NCBI RefSeq assembly: GCF_039537875.1
Contig: NZ_BAABBI010000001.1
Location: forward strand, 496,001-560,000
DNA: 64,000 bases
Origin: Corallibacter vietnamensis
GTDB lineage: Bacteria; Bacteroidota; Bacteroidia; Flavobacteriales; Flavobacteriaceae
Reading direction: 5' to 3'
In this document: in pieces, positions 17,477-24,206 of the stretch
How positions within the stretch are numbered: the stretch's first letter is position 1
Layout of the letters: each line of letters starts with the position of its first letter
The notes under the pieces: model-generated
Seen by the model: only the letters and a program-made list of their open reading frames with translations
Database searches by the model: none
Told to the model about the DNA's origin: nothing
Program-made: the position numbers and the translations under genes

Positions 17477-19261
17477 CTATTCCTTTACGATTTTTTTATT
17501 GACTATTTTTCCTGTTTCTGTTTGAACATTTAATAAATAGTAGCCATTTGCGTAATTGACCATTGATAATTGAATCTCTTCTAAACCATGTATTTGTTTT
17601 TTTATAAGTAATTTTCCTGTAACATCATATAAGCAAATTTGCTTTAAAAGCACTTTTGAACGAATTGTGAGATTATTTTTTACGGGGTTTGGGTATATTA
17701 TAAACTCTTCACTGTTCCATTCTTCGACGCTTAAATTTGCTGTTGAAAATTTAGCAATATAACCATTATATCTTTTTGACACACTCGCTGGAGATGTAAT
17801 ATAATCTGGTTGAAAGCTTTCAGGTGTTGTTGGTAAATCTGTACTTTTGGTATTGCCTATTAAATAGAAAAAATCATCACCTAAAACAGTTTTAATACCT
17901 GTTTCAGTTGCACTACCTCCATAGTAAGTGCCCCAAATAGGCACACCTTCTGGTGTTAGTTTAAGCATAAACGCATCGTCATTACCTCTATCCCCAATTG
18001 GGTTGTTAATAATGGTTTCTTGATAAGCACCAGATGTTGCCATATTGTCTAACACGGTATTGCCCTGTAAATAAACATCTCCACTATTATCTGTTTGTAC
18101 AATACAGTTTTGAACTGCAAATAAGCTGCTAATATCAGGATTTAATTGCCCATAATAAGAGCCCCAAAGTTGCTCGCCATCATCATTAAATTTCATAATA
18201 TAGGCATTGTTCCTATTTGGTTCTTTTGTGGGGTTGTAACCATTGGGCGTAGCAATATTTATATCTGTGGTGGTCACGCCTGCAATATATACCACGTCTT
18301 GGTAGGTGGCAATGGACTCGAACGAGACTAATTCATTGCCAGGACCACCAATATAGGTGCTCCACAACCGGTCACCATCAAACGAAAACTTGGTTAAATA
18401 TTGGTCTTTGCCGGCATAATTTTGGGGTTGGAAACAATTGGGTGTCGCATAAAACGGGTTGCCGGCATTGTCTATAATAAAGCCAACTACGTAAATACCT
18501 GTATCACCTATTGCCAAACCGGTAATACCATCTCCAACATCGTGTTGCCCATAATAAGTGCTCCATATAATATTACCATCTAAATCCATTTTAGTTAAAT
18601 AGCTTACTACATGAGGAGGGTCTTGCATTGGGATGGTGGGCTGGTAACTCCCTGCTGTAGCGATACCGTTGGCACTATATGTATGCCCTGACAAGTACAA
18701 AAAGCCCTCATAATATTGAATACGTACACCACTATCAGGAAATAAGCCTCCAATATATTTTGCCCAAATACGCTGGCCTTGATCATCAAACTTACTTACC
18801 AATACATGGTACCTATAGTATTCATCAAAACTTTCTGGAGCTTCGTTAAGCGTTCCCATATATTTAGAACCTGTAGAACCTATGGCGTAAATATTATCAA
18901 TATTATCCACAGCAATGTCATTAAACCCTGTACCATAGTTTTGTGTTTCTGATGCATCTCCATAAAAAGTTGTCCAAAGCAACTCCCCTTGGGGTGAAAA
19001 TTTAGATATCACACCTTCAGAGTTCCCACTACCACTATAATTAGGTTGAAATGTTTCACCTGTTACCATATGGTCATAATAACCTCCAAAATTAAGGGTT
19101 GTGCCAGAATTACTTGTCGCGATATATAAATTGTTTTGACTATCCAATTGTGTGCCGACCAATATTACTCCTTCTGGACCAAAATAGGTATTCCATTCAA
19201 GGGTTTGTCCATAAGCAAAAAAGTTAATGCCTATAAATACTATTAGTGTATTTTTTCTCAT
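17477..19261 (-). CDS. Secreted SBBP-repeat beta-propeller protein with T9SS type A sorting domain
   Basis: The protein has 594 residues with a signal peptide ending near NFFAYGQ. About seven propeller blades each carry a W-x-x-Y/F-x-G motif (LEWNTYFG, LLWTTFYG, RIWAKYIGG, IIWSTYYG, RLWSTYIGG, QLWGSYYG, PIWGTYYGG), as in SBBP proteins. The C-terminal domain from about residue 520 (FIIYPNPVKNNLTIRS, then LYDVTGKLLIKKQI and KIVNKKIVKE) is a T9SS type A sorting signal, so it is probably exported by T9SS. The ligand is unknown. Base composition is locally much richer in G+C around 18180-18620 than in neighbouring genes. Confidence 0.88.
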   Translation of the reverse strand: MRKNTLIVFIGINFFAYGQTLEWNTYFGPEGVILVGTQLDSQNNLYIATSNSGTTLNFGGYYDHMVTGETFQPNYSGSGNSEGVISKFSPQGELLWTTFYGDASETQNYGTGFNDIAVDNIDNIYAIGSTGSKYMGTLNEAPESFDEYYRYHVLVSKFDDQGQRIWAKYIGGLFPDSGVRIQYYEGFLYLSGHTYSANGIATAGSYQPTIPMQDPPHVVSYLTKMDLDGNIIWSTYYGQHDVGDGITGLAIGDTGIYVVGFIIDNAGNPFYATPNCFQPQNYAGKDQYLTKFSFDGDRLWSTYIGGPGNELVSFESIATYQDVVYIAGVTTTDINIATPNGYNPTKEPNRNNAYIMKFNDDGEQLWGSYYGQLNPDISSLFAVQNCIVQTDNSGDVYLQGNTVLDNMATSGAYQETIINNPIGDRGNDDAFMLKLTPEGVPIWGTYYGGSATETGIKTVLGDDFFYLIGNTKSTDLPTTPESFQPDYITSPASVSKRYNGYIAKFSTANLSVEEWNSEEFIIYPNPVKNNLTIRSKVLLKQICLYDVTGKLLIKKQIHGLEEIQLSMVNYANGYYLLNVQTETGKIVNKKIVKE

Positions 19262-19321
19262 TTCGCTGTATGTTAAATAAGGCTAGGCTTATATAAGCCT
19301 AGCCTTTGGTAGTCAATCTAA

Positions 19322-19894
19322 CTAAAATTCTGTAAATAAAATATAAGTCGTTATAATAATATTGGCTGGGTCTGAATTATCAGTTACCTCAAACCACTCC
19401 ACATTAATGGTCACGTTATAGGGTGCACCCAAGGTTTCCTCGTCAAACGAAGCAAACTGGCTGTTACCTGGAAAACCAACATTACCATTTAAATAAGAGC
19501 CCAGACCATTATCCTGCAGTTCCTTTTTTATAAAATGCCATTTTTGTGTTGGTCCAAATACAGCTTGAGCCACAGTTGGTGGTGTTGTAATCCATGATGC
19601 TGTAGAAGATGTTTTTCTATCCCATGTACTTATGGCTGGTGTACTTGGTGCTGCAAATGCTACGCCATCTACACTTAAATTCACCTTTTCAAAGTTGCTG
19701 TAAGGGTTAATAACATAGGTGTTATCAGACTTAAGTATTGGGTAATCTCCCCAATCGCCACTTTCTTCTACCGTGTTTATTTGAAATTCTACTTCAAACT
19801 GTGTGTAGTTATACACATAAAGTGGCCTATGGGTTACTTGCGCAAATGCCACTACATTTACCAAAAACAAGGTTGCTATAAGTATCTTTTTCAT
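19322..19894 (-). CDS. Exported protein of unknown function (190 aa)
   Basis: I do not recognise this family. A clear Sec signal peptide (MKKILIATLFLVNVVAFAQ) is followed by a beta-rich body with aromatic residues (YVYNYTQFEVEFQI, KWHFIKKEL, NVTINVEWFEV), ending in ILFTEF. There is no lipobox and no T9SS domain. Its ATG overlaps the stop of the upstream lipoprotein gene (ATGA), so the two are translated together. The SBBP propeller gene follows 60 bases downstream, suggesting one transcription unit. Confidence 0.8.
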   Translation of the reverse strand: MKKILIATLFLVNVVAFAQVTHRPLYVYNYTQFEVEFQINTVEESGDWGDYPILKSDNTYVINPYSNFEKVNLSVDGVAFAAPSTPAISTWDRKTSSTASWITTPPTVAQAVFGPTQKWHFIKKELQDNGLGSYLNGNVGFPGNSQFASFDEETLGAPYNVTINVEWFEVTDNSDPANIIITTYILFTEF

Positions 19895-20241
19895 GGCTGT
19901 TTTTTAATGGGTTGTAATTCTTGCAACTGCTTTAAATGTAAATCCAAAGCTTGTTTAATAATCGCTGCTTGATTGGTTTTTTGTTCTACCATTACACCTT
20001 GCTCCATAAGATACCCTGAAGCTTTTTTTGCAACTTCAGAATTTAAAGTTGCTGTGCTTAATTTTGACTGTTTAAGGTTTTTTTGCTCTTTTGAAATCCC
20101 TATAAAGGATGTTTCAAATTGCTTCATAGCTTCTGTTTTTTCAACAGCCCTTGTCTGTTGTTCCGTAATCTCGTCATTGTCTGAACAAGACCAAACTAGG
20201 CTTAACACCATAAGTGTTATTACTAATTTACTAATTTTCAT
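19891..20241 (-). CDS. Small lipoprotein of unknown function (116 aa)
   Basis: Not a family I can name. The signal peptide ends in a lipobox-like LVWSC with Cys19, followed by acidic SDNDEITEQ, a common arrangement in Bacteroidota lipoproteins. The mature part is short, Gln/Lys-rich and predicted helical (EKTEAMKQFETSF, AAIIKQALDLHLKQLQEL), possibly coiled coil. It is the first gene of the three-gene group between umuC and umuD and overlaps the next gene by 4 bases. Confidence 0.78.
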   Translation of the reverse strand: MKISKLVITLMVLSLVWSCSDNDEITEQQTRAVEKTEAMKQFETSFIGISKEQKNLKQSKLSTATLNSEVAKKASGYLMEQGVMVEQKTNQAAIIKQALDLHLKQLQELQPIKKQP

Positions 20242-20434
20242 TTTGTTTGTTTTGTTTTTAAATTATAAAAAACAAGCCGAAACTAAATAACAAAGCCGTT
20301 GCTATCTAGTAAGGTCACGCTAATTAATTTTAAGGGAGAAAAACTAGCGCTAGTAAAAAGATTAATCTTGGCGTATAAAACATTATATTGAATCGGCTTT
20401 TTCAACAACATATTCTAAACATTTTTAAAGTTAT

Positions 20435-20449
20435 AAAAAAAAAAAAAAA
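20435..20449. repeat. Homopolymer tract A15
   Basis: Fifteen consecutive A on the plus strand (T on the coding strand of the neighbouring genes), about 190 bases upstream of the lipoprotein start. Such tracts can vary in length. Confidence 0.8.
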
Positions 20450-20490
20450 CTAATATCCTCTCGTTTTTTCATAAATTTTAGCCATTCATC

Positions 20491-20520
20491 GAAAAACCGC
20501 CAAAACCGTTACGGTTTTTC
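20491..20520 (-). terminator. Possible terminator hairpin after umuC
   Basis: 9-bp arms GAAAAACCG / CGGTTTTTC separated by about 12 bases, starting 21 bases beyond the umuC stop. The U-rich part lies inside the stem and not after it, so termination is plausible but weak. Confidence 0.45.
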
Positions 20521-20541
20521 CGTAAATTAAATGCTTTTCTA

Positions 20542-21798
20542 TCACCTAATGGTGATAATATCATTAATATTGGTCGTGTATTTTGGTGATAATCGCTCTT
20601 GGCGCATTTTCCAAGTGCGTTCTAAATCTTGATTTCCAAGCTTTATTTTATAATCTTTATATTTTGTGTTTAGCTTGTCTATAGTAGACATTAAGGGTTT
20701 ATGTTTTGGGTTTTCATGTTCAAACAAATGTAATTGAAAATTATCATTTGGCACTAATCCCATTACAATAACGCCTGCGCGTTTGTATTTGATACCTTGT
20801 TTATACATACTTGCCACAGCTTTTACCGCCTCATTACTAATTACTAATGTGGAATCTGTAGGATACGCTAGGTTTATCATGCGTGTCTCTCTATGTTGTG
20901 GCAATTCTTTTTTATGCCTATCACTACTCAAAGTTACCATTATCATATAGCAACAAGATTCCTGCTTTCGCAATTTTTCAGCACAAGTGGCAGCAAAGGT
21001 AGAAACGCGTTCTTTGATGTAGTTTACATCGCTATAAGAAAAATCAAAACTACGTGTTGTAGCAATGGCTCGTTTATTTGTTACCGCTTCCAACAGTATA
21101 CTTGGTGACCCTTCTAAATCATGTTTCAGTTTTAATTCTGTAACAGAGAAATTACTTCGTACCCATGCATCAGAAAGTTGTGTAAAGTCAAAAGCGGTAT
21201 GACAGTTTTTAATTTTTAAACGTTTTGCTAACCTGCGACCAATTCCCCAAACATCTTCAATTTTTATCCACTTTAGGGCTTTTATGCGTTTTTCTTCAGA
21301 GTCTATAACATAAACACCTTTGGTATGTTCAGGAAATTTTCGTGCTATTTTATTGGCAACCTTACTTAATGCTTTTGTGGGCGCAATACCTACGCATGTA
21401 GGAATACCTGTCCATTTTAAAATACGACGACGTATTTGGTTTCCATAGTCGTTAATATCATAGTTTTCAAATCCTTTAAACTGTAAAAAAGCTTCATCAA
21501 TGCTGTATACTTCAACATCGGGAGTAAATTGTTCAAGAATTTTCATAACACGATTACTCATATCGCCATACAAGGCATAATTGGATGAAAATATTTGAAT
21601 TTGGTTTGCTTTGCAAAAAGATTCCCACTTAAAAATAGGTGCACCCATAGGCAGCCCGAGCGCCTTTGCCTCATCACTTCGTGCAATAACACAACCATCA
21701 TTATTGCTTAATATAGCAACAGGTTTTCCTTGTAAATTGGGATTAAAAACCCGTTCACAAGAGGCATAAAAATTATTACAATCTACGAGTGCAAACAT
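20542..21798 (-). CDS. umuC: Y-family translesion DNA polymerase, UmuC-like
   Basis: The protein has 418 residues. The palm motifs are intact: the first catalytic aspartate in MFALVDCNNFYASCERVF, NNDGCVIARSDEAK, and the acidic pair in EVYSIDEAFLQF near residues 100-104. A helix-hairpin-helix region follows (WGIGRRLAKRLKI). The C-terminal tail (STIDKLNTKYKDYKIKLG, then LERTWKMRQERLSPKYTT) is the DUF4113-type end typical of UmuC. It should form an error-prone polymerase with processed UmuD, encoded downstream after three unrelated genes. A TAATTTTG element on its strand at 21857-21864 could be its -7 box. Confidence 0.96.
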   Translation of the reverse strand: MFALVDCNNFYASCERVFNPNLQGKPVAILSNNDGCVIARSDEAKALGLPMGAPIFKWESFCKANQIQIFSSNYALYGDMSNRVMKILEQFTPDVEVYSIDEAFLQFKGFENYDINDYGNQIRRRILKWTGIPTCVGIAPTKALSKVANKIARKFPEHTKGVYVIDSEEKRIKALKWIKIEDVWGIGRRLAKRLKIKNCHTAFDFTQLSDAWVRSNFSVTELKLKHDLEGSPSILLEAVTNKRAIATTRSFDFSYSDVNYIKERVSTFAATCAEKLRKQESCCYMIMVTLSSDRHKKELPQHRETRMINLAYPTDSTLVISNEAVKAVASMYKQGIKYKRAGVIVMGLVPNDNFQLHLFEHENPKHKPLMSTIDKLNTKYKDYKIKLGNQDLERTWKMRQERLSPKYTTNINDIITIR

Positions 21799-21861
21799 GA
21801 CCCTAAAGATAGTTGAAATTGCTATTTACTAGAAGCCATATTTTAAAAATAATTCACAAAA

Positions 21862-22068
21862 TTAATCCGGAACATATTCTAAAATATCAGCTGGTTGACA
21901 GTCTAAAGTTTTACAAATAGCGTCTAAAGTAGAAAACCTAATAGCACGTGCTTTTCCTGTTTTTAAAATAGATAAGTTAGCGGTTGTTATACCAATACTT
22001 TCAGCCAGTTCATTGCTTTTCATATTGTGCTTTTGCAAAATAATATCTAAATTTACTTTTATGGGCAT
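21862..22068 (-). CDS. Small XRE/Cro-type transcriptional regulator
   Basis: The protein has 68 residues and consists of a single helix-turn-helix: NLDIILQKHNMKSNELAESIGITTANLSILKTGKARAIRF, then LDAICKTLDCQPADILEY. It resembles the YozG-type regulators that accompany DUF2975 membrane proteins. Its start is 2 bases after the DUF2975 stop, so the pair is cotranscribed. The promoter of the pair is bracketed by two similar palindromes at 22581-22630, which I infer to be its own binding sites. Confidence 0.92.
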   Translation of the reverse strand: MPIKVNLDIILQKHNMKSNELAESIGITTANLSILKTGKARAIRFSTLDAICKTLDCQPADILEYVPD

Positions 22069-22070
22069 AG

Positions 22071-22577
22071 CTATACGGTTAAATCATTTTCTTCCTTTAT
22101 TTTTTTCGCATTAGAAAAAGCTTCGCTTAAAAACATCATAAATAGCCCAATGATTAGGAACACCATAAATGTAGAACTTATACCTATTAAAAATTCACTA
22201 AACAAAATCATGTTTACTACAAATTTTACAGCTAAAAACCCAAAAGCACAAATTATAAATAGCTTTCCTATTTTTTTTAAATTTTTTATGACATGAGTTG
22301 TAAAATAGGCGCCTTTAGACAACATGTCTACTGTTTTCTTTATTAATCGTATTGTAGAAAAGTAAACTCCAAAAACAGTGATTATTGAAACAAGAATAAA
22401 AAACTTCTCAAATACATTTAATACTCCTACATCAATAGATTCATCTAGAATTTCCATATCATACGTGTTGGTTGTAAAAAATGAAGCGATGACAATCACT
22501 ACTCCAACAATAAAAGTTAATAGCATCAAATAATAATAAATATCAATGCACATCTTAAGCTGTCTAATTAATTTCAT
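22071..22577 (-). CDS. DUF2975 membrane protein
   Basis: The protein has 168 residues with four hydrophobic segments (about 15-35, 55-80, 105-127, 130-155). The arrangement matches DUF2975 (YoaS-like): a short loop KKTVDMLSKGAYFTTHVIKNLKKIGKLF between helices two and three is characteristic. Its biochemical role is not known. It is the first gene of a two-gene unit with the XRE regulator, possibly as a membrane partner that alters the regulator's activity (inference). Confidence 0.88.
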   Translation of the reverse strand: MKLIRQLKMCIDIYYYLMLLTFIVGVVIVIASFFTTNTYDMEILDESIDVGVLNVFEKFFILVSIITVFGVYFSTIRLIKKTVDMLSKGAYFTTHVIKNLKKIGKLFIICAFGFLAVKFVVNMILFSEFLIGISSTFMVFLIIGLFMMFLSEAFSNAKKIKEENDLTV

Positions 22578-22580
22578 ACG

Positions 22581-22630
22581 TTATTGTTTTTCGATAATAA
22601 ATATACTTTTAAATTATTGAAAAACAATAA
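22581..22630 (-). promoter_or_regulatory. Promoter of the DUF2975/XRE pair flanked by two operator-like palindromes
   Basis: Two 18-base sites lie in opposite orientation: TTATTGTTTTTCGATAAT at 22581-22598 and the mirror of TTATTGTTTTTCAATAAT at 22613-22630, with one mismatch between them. Each is nearly palindromic (TTATTG-N5-CAATAA) and their centres are about 33 bases apart, close to three helical turns. On the minus strand a TTG at 22625-22627 and TATATTTA at 22598-22605 are 19 bases apart, a good -33/-7 pair. Binding by the XRE protein would cover both elements. Confidence 0.7.
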
Positions 22631-22634
22631 ATAA

Positions 22635-24128
22635 TTAAATGTTTAAATCATTAAAAGATTGTTTCAATTTTTTTACAACTGTTTCAATAGCAGCTTCATG
22701 TATATGCCCAAAGCCTAATCTAATAGCACAAACATGCTGATTTTGATAAAGTATTGTTTTAGGCAAAAACAGGTTATGTGTTTTCGCTTGTTCTGCTAAT
22801 TTAATAAGTGATATATGCGATTTAAAACGCACCCAAACCGCCAAACCGCCTGATGGAATATCCCAATCCGCTAATTCATTAAAATACGTATCCAGACAAG
22901 CACATAAATAATCGCGCCTTTGTTTATAAACGGTAATATTCTTTTTTATTAAACGGTGTATTTCACCTTCTGAAATAAGTTCAGAAAGTATTTGTTTTTG
23001 AATTAAATCGCCTTTTTTATCAAGTAATTGTAGGTAATTTTTAGTCTCATTTACAATATTTTCTGGAGCCACTACAAACCCTACCTGAAAACTTGGAAAG
23101 AACGACTGACCTAAACGCCCTAAATAAATAACAACACCTTGTCCGTCAGCACTTGCCATAGGCAACATAGCTGAACCATCAAACTGAAAATCATAATCAA
23201 AATCGTCTTCTATAATTGCAAACTCGTAAGCTTTTGCTAATTGTAAAAGCTTTAAACGTCTTTCAGCTGAAAGTGTTACGGTAGTTGGATATTGCCTATG
23301 CGCGCAAACATATACACAACGAATACTATTTTTTGTGAAGTGCTTCTCAATAAAATCAACATCAATACCATTAGCATCAACAGGAACTATTTTAATATGA
23401 GCTCCAGCCTGCTGAAAAATCATATTTGATTTGTAATGGCTTAAATCTGCAACTAAAACAATATCATTTTTTTTAATAAGAAGCTGTGAAACAATGTACA
23501 AACTCATTTCCGTACTACGTGTACTCATGATATTTTGAGGCTGAATATGAAACCCTCGTGTCGCATTTAGATAATTACACAAATGCTTATTAAACATACT
23601 ATAAGCTTGATCTTGTGGTAAATTCCATTTAGATATTAAGGATGTGCGTTTCATAGACGCACTATACCAACGTGAAAATTGATGTGTAGGATGCAAACGT
23701 AAATCAGGCTGCCCATCATTAATAACATAATCACTTTGTGTAAACTCTTCTGTAGAGGCTAAATTAAAAGACGATTGAAATGGGAAACCAGCGTTTTTAG
23801 GATATGTTTTTAAAGCTTCTAAACTTTGTGAAGTTCCTTTTATAATTGCTGTTTTTCGTTCTGGCATGAGCACATAGGTTCCTTTATTAGGAACTATTTC
23901 AACCCAACCTTGAGAAGCCAACTCATCATATACAGCTACAGCTGTGTTTCTATTGATAGTTAATAGCTCTCCAAATTTTCTAGTACCAGGTAATGCAGTA
24001 CCTTCAGGTAAATACCCTCGCTGTATGGCATTTATAATTTGTTGCGCTATTTGAATATATATAGCTGTATTAGGTGATTTTTCAAATTGAACTAACGATT
24101 TCAATATATCATCAACCGGACTATTCAT
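22635..24128 (-). CDS. MocR/GntR-type regulator with aminotransferase-like domain lacking the PLP lysine
   Basis: The protein has 497 residues. An N-terminal GntR winged helix (about 18-90: AIYIQIAQQIINAIQRGYLPEG, then GTRKFGELLTINRNTAV) is fused to a fold-type I aminotransferase domain. The Asp-rich strand EDDFDYDF (about 307-314) and the CAHRQYPT segment are present. The motif that normally holds the PLP lysine (S-K-x-L-x-P) reads G340-Q341-S-F-F-P, so the lysine is replaced by glutamine; the phosphate-binding TSGSQ motif reads TRSTE. A PLP-dependent sensor mechanism is therefore doubtful. It is divergent from a TonB receptor gene. Confidence 0.9.
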   Translation of the reverse strand: MNSPVDDILKSLVQFEKSPNTAIYIQIAQQIINAIQRGYLPEGTALPGTRKFGELLTINRNTAVAVYDELASQGWVEIVPNKGTYVLMPERKTAIIKGTSQSLEALKTYPKNAGFPFQSSFNLASTEEFTQSDYVINDGQPDLRLHPTHQFSRWYSASMKRTSLISKWNLPQDQAYSMFNKHLCNYLNATRGFHIQPQNIMSTRSTEMSLYIVSQLLIKKNDIVLVADLSHYKSNMIFQQAGAHIKIVPVDANGIDVDFIEKHFTKNSIRCVYVCAHRQYPTTVTLSAERRLKLLQLAKAYEFAIIEDDFDYDFQFDGSAMLPMASADGQGVVIYLGRLGQSFFPSFQVGFVVAPENIVNETKNYLQLLDKKGDLIQKQILSELISEGEIHRLIKKNITVYKQRRDYLCACLDTYFNELADWDIPSGGLAVWVRFKSHISLIKLAEQAKTHNLFLPKTILYQNQHVCAIRLGFGHIHEAAIETVVKKLKQSFNDLNI

Positions 24129-24138
24129 TGTTTTAAAA

Positions 24139-24160
24139 CTGGACTATTTTGATAATCCGG
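24139..24160. promoter_or_regulatory. Imperfect palindrome between the MocR gene and the TonB receptor gene
   Basis: Core arms GGACTAT (24141-24147) and ATAATCC (24152-24158) pair at 6 of 7 positions; a further outer C/G pair is at 24139 and 24160. It lies 11 bases from the regulator's ATG in the divergent spacer and is a candidate operator for the MocR protein. Confidence 0.45.
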
Positions 24161-24206
24161 AAAGTTACGAATTTTGCCGCGCTAAAAAACACGAATCTAT
24201 TTTATT

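Larger units (their letters stand above)
20242..20541. other. 300-base intergenic stretch between umuC and the lipoprotein gene
   Basis: No open frame of note and no convincing TAnnTTTG on the minus strand. It holds a 15-base adenine run (20435-20449) and a hairpin next to the umuC stop (20491-20520). The remainder is AT-rich and shows nothing I recognise. Confidence 0.6.

Noticed and set aside
16965..21798. Transposon or integron carrying the genes between umuC and umuD
   Set aside because: No transposase, integrase, terminal inverted repeats or target duplications are visible at either edge.
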